Assembly: GCA_050084515.1 (NCBI GenBank)
Contig: CM114274.1
Location: 22,568,001 to 22,632,000 of the forward strand
Length of the DNA: 64,000 bases
Origin: Blasia pusilla
Lineage: Eukaryota > Marchantiophyta > Marchantiopsida > Blasiales
Direction: 5' to 3'
Of the stretch, positions 23,457 through 35,092 are shown one piece after another. The notes beneath the pieces were generated by a model. The model searched no databases. It saw only the letters and a program-made list of their open reading frames with translations, and was not told where the DNA came from. The position numbers were made by a program, and so were the translations under genes. Within the stretch, counting starts at the first letter, position 1. Each line of letters starts with the position of its first letter.

Positions 23457-26400
23457 ATGTGGAATATACAAGGCCTTTCAACAACAAAATATGTGAGTGC
23501 TCTACCAATTTGGGAGATGGCGGATATTATTAATATTGTGGAGACTTGGGAACATGAGAGCAATACTATTGCAGACATGCAAGGGTTTACTTTGGTAGGA
23601 TCGACATGGAATCAGAGAAGGCAACGGGCAGGAAGGGGTTATGGCGGATTGCTACTTTCATCAGGTCTCAATTTCTACCTCTCATTCATCTAGACGATCA
23701 AGATATCGGAGGCCAATATCATTGGCTACGTCTTGGTTTGGTTGGGGGATCTTATTGTTATTTGGCACTTTGTTATTTTGCACCACTCTCCATGCCTATC
23801 TACTCAACACGCACTCACAATCGAAGTCAACCGTTCCATCGACTTATTGGGGATGTTCTCAAATATCAAAGCAAAGGTGAAGTCTTTCTAGTTGGAGATT
23901 TCAATGCTCGCACACGTACTGCTCAATTTACCCAATTCAGTGATTCCTTGATTTCTCCTCTTCTCGAAGAATATGAGGATGGTTTATGGTCTAGAATCTC
24001 TTCAGATCTTTCTACAAATCCTTTGACAGAGTATTTTTTAACCTTTGGAGCCACTTGTAATTTGAAAGTTCTTAATGGAACCTCTCATTTTCCCAACTCT
24101 CACTCCAATACGTGTTTCTCCTCTACTCGCGCTAGCACCATCGATTATTTTCTGTCCTCGCCCGTTGATAGCTTGTTATCTCTAAATTTGATATTCTAGA
24201 ACCTCAGCCTGAATCAGATCATGCACCTCTCTTGTTTACTCTCTCACTGTCAAAGGAAATTCCTCTCTCGATATGTCAATCTATTTAAGCTTCTCCCAAG
24301 TTTCGCTTAGATCCTGGTAAAAAAGGATCTTTATATGCTACATTTACAAGAACTCTTGACTCGCATTGTATGGAGCCTGGATCCAAGCACGGCAAGTATG
24401 CAACTAATCGAATTGCTGAAAAACAGTGCATCTAAGTTCTTTTCGTGCCACTGGGATTGACGTGCTAGGAGGCTGCCTTGTAATGGGTGGTTTGACTTTG
24501 AATGCAAGCAAGCAAGGACACGATCAGTTGATAAATCTTTGGATATCCCAAGTCCGCTTATTATGACGAGCCTTTACAAATACTTGGTGAAATCTAAGAA
24601 ACGAACTTTCTTGCGGCGGAAACAAGAGTCCTTGACAAGGGAGCTGCATGAGGACCCCAAATCATTTTGGAGACAGTTAGTAGTACGGTCTTCAAAACCT
24701 ATTCTTGATCCCAAGTCTTTGATATCTTTTGCGGAAAAGCTCTATTTCTTCCCCGATGCTACGTCTATGCCACGTTGTGAAGGAATACGTGGCTTATTCT
24801 CTGGAGGAGAGGTGATGACTCAACTAAGAAGATTGGCGAATTGTAAATGTGAGGATTTGGATGATCTTTCTATTGAACTTTTCAAGTGGGGAGGAGATTG
24901 TATTGGACCGATCCTCACCAAATTATTGGGTGATGCTGCTATCTATGGTTTTCCTTCAACCTGGTCGCTACGGGAGATTGTCCCTATTCACAAATCAGGA
25001 AGGAAGGACTTGGTAACAAACTATCCCACTATCATGGTGGGTAGTGTTTTTGCCAAGTTGTTTGGGAAATTGGTGGAGTCGAAGTTGAGCACATGGATGA
25101 GTCTTTCCAAAAGAGAGCACGGGTCCAAGCTGGTTTTACATCAACATACAACACCATTGATCATATCTTGGCCTTGCGTGTTTTATGGGAGAAATCTCAG
25201 GGCAATGGAAAAGCTTTGTTTTTTGGCTTCATTGATTTCAAGAAAGCTTTTGATCTTGCACCTCAAGCTCTTATGGGAAAGGTGCAAGCCATTGGAGTTC
25301 CACCAAATCTCCTAGCAAAGGTGGCCACGTTATACCATTCCGTTCGGGCCAAGATCAAGGTTCACAAACTCAAGAGATCTTGAGCACCATTTGAGTCATT
25401 CAAGGTTGCCTCTCTCCCCTACACTTTTGGAGTTTTCATAGATGATATCGAAAAGTGGTTGGAGGAATGTGATAGTGAAGGGTCAAGCTTGGGGAGTTTG
25501 TCATCAAAGCTCTATTGTATCATGATGAGATGATATCATATTACTAGCACGTGATGGGATTAGTTTACAAAAGCACGTCGACACTTTGGCAAGGTTTTGT
25601 ACCCAGAATCAGATGGAGGTTAATATGGAGAAGTCTAAAGTCATTATAGTGGGTACTAGATCCAAGTTCTCGTTCTTTTACAAAGGTCTACAATTAGAAC
25701 AAGTGAAGAGTTACAAATATCTAGGCATCGATTTCTCTCATGACTATAGTTGGGCACTTTGCGTGCAAAAGAGAGAAGAAGCTGGTTACAAAGCTCTATA
25801 TTCATTTTTAAACCGGTGTAGAAGAGCTCATCTTGTGTCTTGGAGTCTAAGGAAATTCTTATTTAGGAGCTTAGTGTTGCCGGTGGTCTTATATGGGACC
25901 CAAGTTTGGGGCCCTAGTTGTAAGAAGACAGGATGGGAGCGCGTGGAAAGAGTGCAAAAGATCTTTCTACAAGAAGAATTGGGTGTAAGAAACCAAACTC
26001 CGTATGCTATTCTTCTTTGGAAACAGGTTTTCTTCCTCTAGAAGTGAAGCTCTTTACTTGACCATCACTTACATCGCAAGGGTGAGATCTCTTGATGTTT
26101 CTCGCCTCCCTCATCAAGCTTTATGAGCCACACGTTCCATAGGGTGGATGGCGGGACGTGGTGACTTGGTCTTCAAAGTGGAATCTGGCGAGTAACGCGA
26201 TTGGGACTTGAAACCGATGGCCCTCGTGAGCATCTCTGAAGCAATCTCTCAACATCATTTGAGCGGTCGGGCACCAAAATGGAGTTTTATCAACTTCATG
26301 TTAATCCTATGCTTGTATATTGTGAACAAGGATACCTACTTGCGAGGATCTCCACGTTCTTCGACATATTATATATTATCGCACGTCATAGAACCTGGGT

Positions 26401-26657
26401 CTCATAGGCTAGGAATTGAGGAAGGACGATGGTTTAAAATTGATAGAAGTGAACGAATTTGTAGGTTATGTGACGGAGAAAATATTGAGGATGAAGAGCA
26501 TGTGTTTGTTACATGTCCAAGGTATGGAGAAATAAGATTAGCTCATAAAATAGATGTGGAGAATTTCTATTCTTTACTACAGCTAGTGCCTTATGATTTA
26601 GGTTGTTATATTAGGGACGTCATCATTCATCGCTCAAGTGCTCTAGGCTATAGCTAG
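23457..26657 (+). pseudogene. LINE B ORF2: endonuclease-reverse transcriptase, broken
   Basis: Same domain order as in copy A: endonuclease-like part (VETWEHES, VGDFNARTRTA), RT, and terminal CRLCDGENIEDEEHVFVTC. Frameshifts occur near 23640, 24170-24200, 25090, 25380-25590 and 26020-26200. Around the YADD position the sequence is scrambled (about 25515-25540), so the RT active site is lost. The shift near 24175 and the TAA near 24287 are shared with copy C but absent from copy A. Confidence 0.88.
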
Positions 26658-26780
26658 GAGAAGGTCTTAAGGATCTTTTTCAGGGTCAGTGAATGAATGA
26701 CTTGTAATGTGTTTTTCAGCCTTTTGACCCTTTGGGTCCCACGGGCTTGATCTATTTACCATTTACTATTTACCATTTAC

Positions 26781-27484
26781 CTTTCATTAATGCCACACAG
26801 ATTCGTATGCATCATGCACTCCAAATTTCACTAATGTATCCCATACCACAAATATGTGAGAAGGCAAGGCAAAGACAAGAAGGGCAGGCGAAAAGAAAAC
26901 TTTTCATAGTGTAGGATGTAAATTTGGAATGCACAAGGTTTAGTAGCTCTAAACATGTTATTATTTCAGGAAGGGATACATTCAACAATGTTGTGGGAGT
27001 TCTTTAACCAATTGCATTTAGGGAAATTCAAACACTTTCACCATTCTCATATTGCAAACAAATATAAAGGCCACTTTGTGGCTTTATAAGTCGGACTATG
27101 TTGGTCGGCCTTACATGCAAGTAATCTCAACTTTTTTTAAGAATACTGCACTATGATAGAAATCCACAAGACAAAGAAGATAAATTTTTCATTGTAAGGA
27201 TAGCAATTAAATGCGTGGATCAGAGGTCATTTTTTTACATCATATTGAAAACATTACCTTCAACTCAGTCATCGCGCGCTTCTACAGGGAATTCTAGGTG
27301 CTTCTAGTGATATTTTTATTCCTTGTGTCAGTGGAATAGTAAACTCACTGGATCAAGGTTAATTCCTTCATATGAATTAGCTCTACCGTAGGAAGCACTT
27401 GCTTCTTCTTCCAACTTTTTTTGCAAGGTAATCCCGTGGCGTCTTGGGGTTGTAGGAAATGGAGGTACTATGGCACGTGCAATA
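26781..27484. other. Spacer between LINE B and the MULE remnant
   Basis: No gene or repeat recognised. The MULE terminal inverted repeat might be expected near here, but I could not identify it. Confidence 0.35.
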
Positions 27485-28740
27485 TCATATTGACTTGCTC
27501 CAATTTTTTGCTCTCATTTGCAACCGCTCAACCAATGATGTTGTTCTTTTTTTAGAATTGCTAGAGCCTGCTAACCCCTTAGTATATACTTGGAATGCCA
27601 CGTTTTGAGCCAAGGGTACCCCCCTATCTCCTTGTTTTTCTGAGCACGTGCTAGACGACCAACAAATCACGCATCAAATTCGCACCAAGTAATAGAAGCT
27701 CATCATCATCACCACATGTATTTCTAACCTTGGATAATAATTTTGATAGTTTGGCATTTGCAAGACCTATACCTACAATCGTAATTACAACTTCATGTTC
27801 CGTCTTTTTAGTGCCAGAATACGGATGTTCTATGTCACACCATGTATTTTCCTTGTTGTCTTCATCAGCAAGGCTATCAGCACTGTTGTTGTCATTGTCG
27901 CATAGGTTATCCCCACCATCTGTCTTCAACATTGTCCCAATGTCCATACGCACGACGTTCTAATTTAGTTTCTCCATGGATAAAGCACGCATCCCACCTT
28001 GCGTTATTCCTTGTTTTGTTCCTAATGCTCATCCTAATAATGTCCTCTGTACCGTATCCACACATTAGTAAATATTTCAGTTGATATTTACAAATGTTGC
28101 CCTTTGAACTCCAAGGGCAATCACAAGTACACTATTCTCATTGGTAATTTTAAACGTTATATACAATTCCAACTGTTGTCTGACTTTTGACAAATGCCAT
28201 TGTCGACGATGTAATATCACAATCACTTATCTGGGATAAGTCTTCCTTTCAAGATTGACGCACAGACCTCCCTTTCTTCGTGTTCATTGTCATCAAAGCT
28301 ATCGTTTTTACAGAACTATATCTGGTGGTAAATGCCTCCACTTTACGCATTAACTCGCTCACCAACCAATCACACCGTCTAGATGCCAATTGAATGTTTA
28401 TTTCTCTTAACACCATTTTCATATTTCCATGGGTAGCTTCTATGGACGCATTTGTATCCATATGTGGAATGGTTGAATATTTGCACTCCTTTCACTCACA
28501 TGCTTGTCGAGCCCAAACCGCATCAATAGTTATAGCTTTTGGGGGCCTCCCACTCCATTAGAAGCTCACTACTCTACAAAATTTATTATTGGGAAATGGT
28601 CAAAACATCATGGCTCTTGCTTACGTTCTCTTGCCACGTTGTTCTTATATAATATAAAAAAATTGATTCTGAAGAAAAGTCCACGTGTAGAGCTTCTAGA
28701 GCTTGTAATGCTATTGCCAATGTCACCGTGACTACAAAAA

Positions 28741-28978
28741 AATGGTAAAATGGTAAATAGATCAAGCCCATGGGACCCAAAGGGTGAAAAGGCTAAAAAA
28801 CACTTTACAAGTAATACACCAACTCGGAAAAAGACCCTAAAGGCTTTCTCCTAGTTAATGCCTAGAGCTTTTGAGCGATGAATAATAATATTTCTAATAT
28901 AACAACCTAAATCATAAGGCATAAGATATAGTAAATAATAGAAATTCTCCACATCTATTTTATGAGTTGGTCTAATCT
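28741..28978 (-). mobile_element. 3' end of short LINE, distal half
   Basis: Read on the minus strand, this is the LINE tail: coding end, 3' UTR with the GACCC/GGGTC-type stem, and TTTACCATTTTACCATT at its end next to 28741. Its inner border, at GAGATTAGACC, continues the sequence that stops at 33690 on the other side of LINE C. The two pieces are therefore one element interrupted by LINE C. Confidence 0.85.
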
Positions 28979-29555
28979 CAACCGAGTTATACACACGAAG
29001 TTGTGAGAGATTTGAGTTTCTGCTCTTGTAGATTTTAGGATTTCAGATCTGAATCTTGCCGAGGCTATAACTTTGAGGTGGAGTATCATTTGAAGCTGAG
29101 ATCTGGAGGTAACGTGGCGTATAAGGAGACGCCCTAGCCCTCAGAATTGCAATCACAACCGAGTTATACACACGAAGTTGTGAGAGATTTGAGTTTCTGC
29201 TCTTGTAGATTTGAGGATTTCAGATCTGAATCTTGCCGAGGCCATAACTTTGAGGTGAAGTGTCATATGAAGCTGAGATTTGTAGGCAATGTGGATTATA
29301 AGGAGGCACCCTCGCCCTCAGAATTGTAGGCACAACCGAGTTATACACACTAAGTTGTGAGAGATTTGAGTTTCTGCTCTTGTAGATTTGAGGATTTCAG
29401 ATCTGAATCTTGCCGAGGCCATAACTTTGAGGTGGAGTGTCATATGAAGCTGAGATTTGGAGGCAACGTGGAATATAAGGAGGCGCCTAGCCCTCAAAAT
29501 TGCAAGTACAACCGACTTCTAAAGCAGAAGTTGTGTGGTGTTGGAGATTTGATTA
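28979..29555 (+). repeat. Three tandem 177-bp monomers, LINE C 5' UTR
   Basis: Units start near 28994, 29171 and 29348 (CACGAAG or CACTAAG). Bases CAACCGAGTTATACACACGA at the very 5' end match copy B exactly. Confidence 0.9.
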
Positions 29556-29588
29556 TACTTTCTAGGATGCAGTGAAGTCGAGTACAAG

Positions 29589-30344
29589 ATGACTACTCAA
29601 GACGAAATCTTGAATCTAGTGCAAGTCGTCTTGCATGAATTGAAAGAGCTTCGACAAGAATTCAAGGTAAAAACTTCTCAATTAAACCATGCACATATTC
29701 AAATCCGAGAGTTGAAGGCAACGCAAGAGGTTAAGAAGAAAGTGTTGAAAGATAGTGCTAGTGTGATGCTCGATCTTTCAAAATCCGTTGCGGATGTTCA
29801 AGAGAAGGCATCATCCTTGGTGACTACTCCCAATAGTTCAGGATTGCATGAGGTTGTTGGAACTTTAGAAGTGAAAATGAAATCTTATGCTGAAGCTACA
29901 AAGGTTGCTCATATCTCTTTCTGTCAAGAGCAAGAGATAGAAAAAGAAAACCCATTTTCCCGTAGAAAGAATGTGAGAATCTCAAGTTTGTCGGAAACAG
30001 AGAGCGAAGAGGTGAAGAGTGTTGTCACCAAATTCTTGGTTGATACACTTCATGTTCATAACCCGGACTTGGCTCAAGCTTTTCGCATTGGGAAAACGGG
30101 CACACAACCTCGTGCTATTCTAGTCAAGTTTGTTGATCAAACTCAACGTGATACTGCCATGGCTAACAAGGCCATTCTCAAAGGACGGAGGATATGGTTG
30201 GATCCTGATCTCACACCTCTATAAGTCGAAGCTAGGAGAAAAGAGCTTGCAAAGGTCAAAGAGGCTCAAGAAGCAGGTTTTATTGCTTATCTACGCGATG
30301 GACGAGCAATTGTTACCCAGAGAAAAAGAGACTTATCAACCTAG
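29589..30344 (+). pseudogene. LINE C ORF1, one late in-frame stop
   Basis: Same 756-base frame as copy B. The stop at 30222-30224 (TAA, where copy A has CAA) removes the last 40 residues, including the basic C-terminus; coiled coil and RRM-like part remain. The truncated product of 211 residues would lack part of the C-terminal domain. Confidence 0.85.
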
Positions 30345-30368
30345 CAATTCAAGAAGGTGAGAGTGTTG

Positions 30369-33300
30369 ATGTGGAATATACGAGACCTTTCAACAACAAA
30401 GTATGTGAGTGCTCTACCAATTTGGGAGATGGCGGATATTATCAATATTGTGGAGACTTGGGAACATGAGAGCAATACTATTGCACAGATGCAAGGGTTT
30501 ACTTTGGTGGGATCGACATGGAATCAAAGAAGGCAACGGGCAGGAAGGGGTTATGGCGGTATTGCTACTTTCATCAGGTCTCAATTTCTACCTCTCATTC
30601 ATCTAGAAGATCAAGATATCGGGGGCCAATATCATTGGCTACGTCTTGGTTTGGCTGGGGGATCTTATTGTTATTTGGCACTTTCTTATTTTGCACCACT
30701 CTCCATGCCTATCTACTCAATACGCATTCACAATCAAAGTCAACCGTTTCATCGACTTATTGGGGATGTTCTCAAATATCAAAGCAAAGGTGAAGTCTTT
30801 CTAGTTGGAGATTTCAATGCTCGCACACGTACTGCTCAATTTACCCAATTCAGTGATTCCTTGATTTCTCCTCTTCTCGAAGAATATGAGGATGGTTTGT
30901 GGTCTAGAATCTCTTCAGATCTTTCTACAAATCCTTTGACAGAGCATTTTTAAACCTTTGGAACCACTTGTAATTTGAAAGTTCTTAATGGAACCTCTCA
31001 TTTTCCCAACTCTCACTCCAATACGTGTTTCTCCTCTACTCGCGTTAGCACCATCGATTATTTTCTGTCCTCGCCCGTTGATAGCTTGTTATCTCTAAAT
31101 TTGATATTCTAGAACCTCAGCCTGAATCAGATCATGCACCTCTCTTGTTTACTCTCTCACTATCAAAGGCCATTCCTCTCTCGACATGTCAATCTATTTA
31201 AGCTTCTCCCAAGTTTCGCTTAGATCCTGGTAAAAAAGGATCTTTATATGCTACATTTACAAGAACTCTTGACTCGCATTGTATGGAGCCTGGATCCAAG
31301 CACGGCAAGTATGCAACTAATCGAATTGCTGAAAAACAGTGCATCTAAGTTCTTTTCGTGCCACAGGGATTGACGTGCTAGAAGGCTGCCTTGTAATGGG
31401 TGGTTTGACTTTGAATGCAAGCAAGCAAGGACACGATCAGTTGATAAATCTTTGGATATCCCAAGTCCGCTTATTATGACGAGCCTTTACAAATACTTGG
31501 TGAAATCTAAGAAACGAACTTTCTTGGCGGAAACAAGAGTCCTTGACAAGGAGTGCATGAGGACCCCAAATCATTTTGGAGACAGTTAGTAGTACGGTCT
31601 TCAAAACCTATTCTTGATCCCAAGTCTTTGATATCTTTTGCGGAAAAGCTCTATTTCTTCCCCGATGCTACGTCTATGCCACGTTGTGAAGGAATACGTG
31701 GCTTATTCTCTGGAGGAGAGGTGATGACTCAACTAAGAAGATTGGCGAATGGTAAATGTGAGGATTTGGATGGTCTTTCTATTGAACTTTTTTCAAGTGG
31801 GGAGGAGATTGTATTGGACCGATCCTCACCAAATTATTGGGTGATCTTTGCTATCTATGGTTTTCCTTCAACCTGGTCGCTACGGAGATTGTCCCTATTC
31901 ACAAATCAGGAAGGAAGGACTTGGTAACAAACTATCCCACTATCATGGTGGGTAGTGTTTTTGCCAAGTTGTTTGGGAAATTGGTGGAGTCGAAGTTGAG
32001 CACATGGATGAGAGACTTTCCAAAAGAGACCTTTGGTCCAAGCTGGTTTTAGTCAACATACAACACCATCGACCATATCTTGGCCTTGCGTGTTTTATGG
32101 GAGAAATCTAAGGGCTATGGAAAAGCTTTGTTTTGCTGCTTCATCGATTTCAAGAAAGCTTTTGATACTGTACCTCGCAAGCTCTTATGGGAAAGGCTGC
32201 AAGCCATTGGAGTACCACCAAATCTCCTAGCAGCGGTGGCCACGTTATACCATTCCGTTCGGGCCAAGATCAAAGGTTCACAAACTCAAGAGATCTTGAG
32301 CACCATTGGAGTCATTCAAGGTTGCCCTCTCTCCCCTACACTTTTTGGAGTTTTCATAGATGATATCGAAAAGTGGTTGGAGGAATGTGATAGTGAAGGT
32401 GTCAAGCTTGGGGACTTTGTCATCAAAGCTCTATTGTATGCAGATGATATCATATTACTAGCACGTGATGGCATTAGTTTACAAAAACACCTCGATACTT
32501 TGGCAAGGTTTTGTACCCAGAATCAGATGGAGGTTAATATGGAGAAGTCTAAAGTCATTATAGTGGGTACTAGATCCAAGTTCTCGTTCTTTTACAAAGG
32601 TCTACAATTAGAACAAGTGAAGAGTTACAAATATCTAGGCATCGATTTCTCTCATGACTATAGTTGGGCACTTTGCGTGCAAAAGAGAGTAGAAGTTGGT
32701 TACAAAGCTCTATATTCATTTTTAAACCGGTGTAGAAGAGCTCATCTTGTATCTTGGAGTCTTAGGAAATTCTTATTTAGGAGCTTAGTGTTGCCGGTGA
32801 TCTTATATAGGACCCAAGTTTGGGGCCCTTGTTGTAAGAAGGCATGTTGGGAGCGCGTGGAAAGAGTGCAAAAGATCTTTCTACAAGAAGAATTGGGTGT
32901 AAGAAACCAAACTGTGTACGCTATTCTTCTTGCGGAAACAGGTTGTCTTCCTCTAGAAGCTGAAGCTCTTTACTTGACCATCACTTACATCGCAAGGGTG
33001 AGATCTCTTGATGTTTCTCACCTCCCTCATCAAGCTTTGCGAGCCACACGTTGCATAGGGTGGATGGCGGACATGGTGACTTGGTCTTCAAAGTGGAATG
33101 TGGCGGAACGCGATTGGGACTTGAAACCGATGGCCCTCCGTGAGCATCTACAGAAGCAATCTCTCAACATCATTTGGAGCAGTGCGGGCACCAAAATGGA
33201 GTTTTATCAACTTCATGTTAATCCTATGCTTGTATATTGTGAACAAGGATACCTACTTGCGAGGATCTCCACGTTCTTACGACATATTATCGCACGTCAT

Positions 33301-33567
33301 AGAACTGGGTCTCATAGGCTAGGAATTGAGGAAGGACGATGGTTTAAAATTGATAGAAGTGAACGAATTTGTAGGTTATGTGACGGAGAAAATATTGAGG
33401 ATGAAGAGCATGTGTTTGTTACATGTCCAAGGTATGGAGAAATAAGATTAGCTCATAAAATAGATGTGGAGAATTTCTATTCTTTACTACAGCTAGTGCC
33501 TTATGATTTAGGTTGTTATATTAGGGACGTCATCATTCATCGCTCAAGTGCTCTAGGCTATAGCTAG
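30369..33567 (+). pseudogene. LINE C ORF2: broken N-half, intact RT and C-terminal half
   Basis: The endonuclease-like part is open from 30357 to 30953, then shifts. Further frameshifts lie at 31090-31550, near 31790, 31880 and 32010-32080. From 32080 to 33567 a 495-codon frame is intact: CFIDFKKAFDTVPR, QGCPLSPTLFGVFIDDIE, ALLYADDIILLARDG (catalytic YADD), YKYLGIDFS, then the C-terminal CRLCDGENIEDEEHVFVTC at about 33372-33430. It is the best-preserved RT core of the family here, yet the protein cannot be made as one piece because of the upstream damage. Confidence 0.9.
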
Positions 33568-33686
33568 GAGAAGGTCTTAAGGATCTTTTTCAGGGTCAGT
33601 GAATGAATGACTTGTAATGTGTTTTTCAGCCTTTTGACCCTTTGGGTCCCACGGGCTTGATCTATTTACCATTTACCATTTACCAT

Positions 33687-35092
33687 ACCTTGGAGATGTA
33701 ACAAACACATGCTATTCATCCTAAATACTTTCTCCATCACATAATCTACAAATTCGTTCTTTTCTATCAATGTTGAGCCAACGTCTTTCCTCAATTCCTA
33801 GTCTATCAGACCTAGTTCTATGTTGTACGATAATATAACGTAAGAACGTGGAGATCCCCGCAAGTAGGTATCCTTGTTCACAATATATAAGCATAGGATT
33901 AACATGAAGTTGATGATACTCCATTTTTGTGCCCGCTCTCCTCCAAATAATGTGGAGAAATTGCTTATGTAGATGGTCGTGGAGTGCCATCGATTTCAGC
34001 TCCCAATCTCGTTCTCGGTCAAACTTAACGAGGGTTGTGAACATGAAGTGTATCAACCAAGAACTTGGTGACAACTGTCTTCACCTCTTTGCTCTCTAGT
34101 TTCTACATAAGATTTCATTTTCACTTCCAAAGTTTCAACAACCTCATGCAATCCTAAACTATTGGGAGTAGTCGCTAATGATAATGCCTTCTCTTGAACA
34201 TCCACAACAGATTTGGAAAGATCCAACATCACACTAGAACTATCTTTCAACACCTTCTTCAAAACCTCTTGCGTTGCTTTCAACTCTCGGATTTGAATAT
34301 GTGCAAGGTTCAATTGAGAAGTTTATAATTTGAATTCTTGTTAAATCTCTTTCAATCCATGCAAACCACTTACACCAGATTCAAGATTTTGTCTTGAGTA
34401 GTCATCATGTCATGGACTTCATTACATCCCATATATTGCATAACTTCCAATCAAGTAGAGCAGAATCTCCAACACCACACAACTTCCGCTTTATAAGTCG
34501 GTTGTACTTGAAATTTTTCGTAGTAATTTCCTCCAACTTGCCTCCAAATGTCAGACCTTTTTCTGTGTAACTTGGTTGGCCCTGAAATATGTAGCACAAG
34601 GGCGCTTACTTACACTCCAAGTTCTTTCAAAATTTTAGCTTCATATGACGCTCTACTTGAAAGATATGATCTCCGCAAGATTCAGATCTGAAATCCTGAA
34701 ATGTGGAAGAGCAGAATCTCAAAACTCTCAAAAATTTGTCTCTCTACCTCAATTGGCCGTAATTTTTTAGGGCTAAGGCGCATGTTCACATCCCACGTTT
34801 CCTAAAAAATGGAGCTTCATGTGACGCTCCACTTGAAAGATATGGTCTCTGCAAGATTCAGATCTGAAATCCTGAAATGTGGAAGAGAAAAATCTTAAAA
34901 CTCTCACAGCTTCGTCTCTGTATCTTTTTTGGCCCTGAAATTTGTAGAACTAGAGCTTCTCTTCATTTTATCAGTTTCCTTGAACTTTTAGCTTCATGTA
35001 ATGCTCCACTTGAAAGATATGATCTCCGCAAGATTGAGATTTGAAATCCTGAAATGTGGTAGAGCAGAATCTCAAAACTCTCACAACTTATG
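33687..35092 (-). mobile_element. Short LINE: monomers plus ORF1 start fused to ORF2 end
   Basis: On the minus strand: diverged 177-bp monomers (35092 to about 34500, AAATCCTGAAATGTGG recurring near 35035, 34858 and 34681), ORF1 start (about 34411) to about residue 135, then directly the ORF2 C-terminal region from about 34025, with about 2.9 kb missing between. The ORF1 piece (IRELKATQEVLKKVLKDSS) and the ORF2 piece (NFMLILCLYIVNKDTY in one frame) are both recognisable. It continues at 28978-28741. It makes no RT, so it would depend on full LINEs for movement. Confidence 0.8.

Larger units (their letters stand above)
22065..26780 (+). mobile_element. LINE copy B (L1-like), full length, ORF1 intact
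   Basis: Three 177-bp monomers (22065 to about 22605), ORF1 (22677-23432), ORF2 (23457-26657, broken), 3' UTR with the GACCCTTTGGGTC stem and a TTTACCATTTACTATTTACC tail. Its 5' end, CAACCGAGTTATACACACGA, is the same as that of copy C. Flanks CTCTCATTCA (22057-22066) and CTTTCATTAA (26781-26790) could be a diverged target-site duplication. Confidence 0.92.
28979..33686 (+). mobile_element. LINE copy C (L1-like), full length
   Basis: Three monomers, ORF1 (29589-30344), ORF2 (30369-33567), 3' UTR and tail TTTACCATTTACCATTTACC. It is very similar to copy B. It lies inside the minus-strand short LINE: left flank ...GGTCTAATCT and right flank CATACCTTGGAG are contiguous in other family members except for a few bases, so insertion lost roughly 3-5 bases and made no clear duplication. 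Confidence 0.92.
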
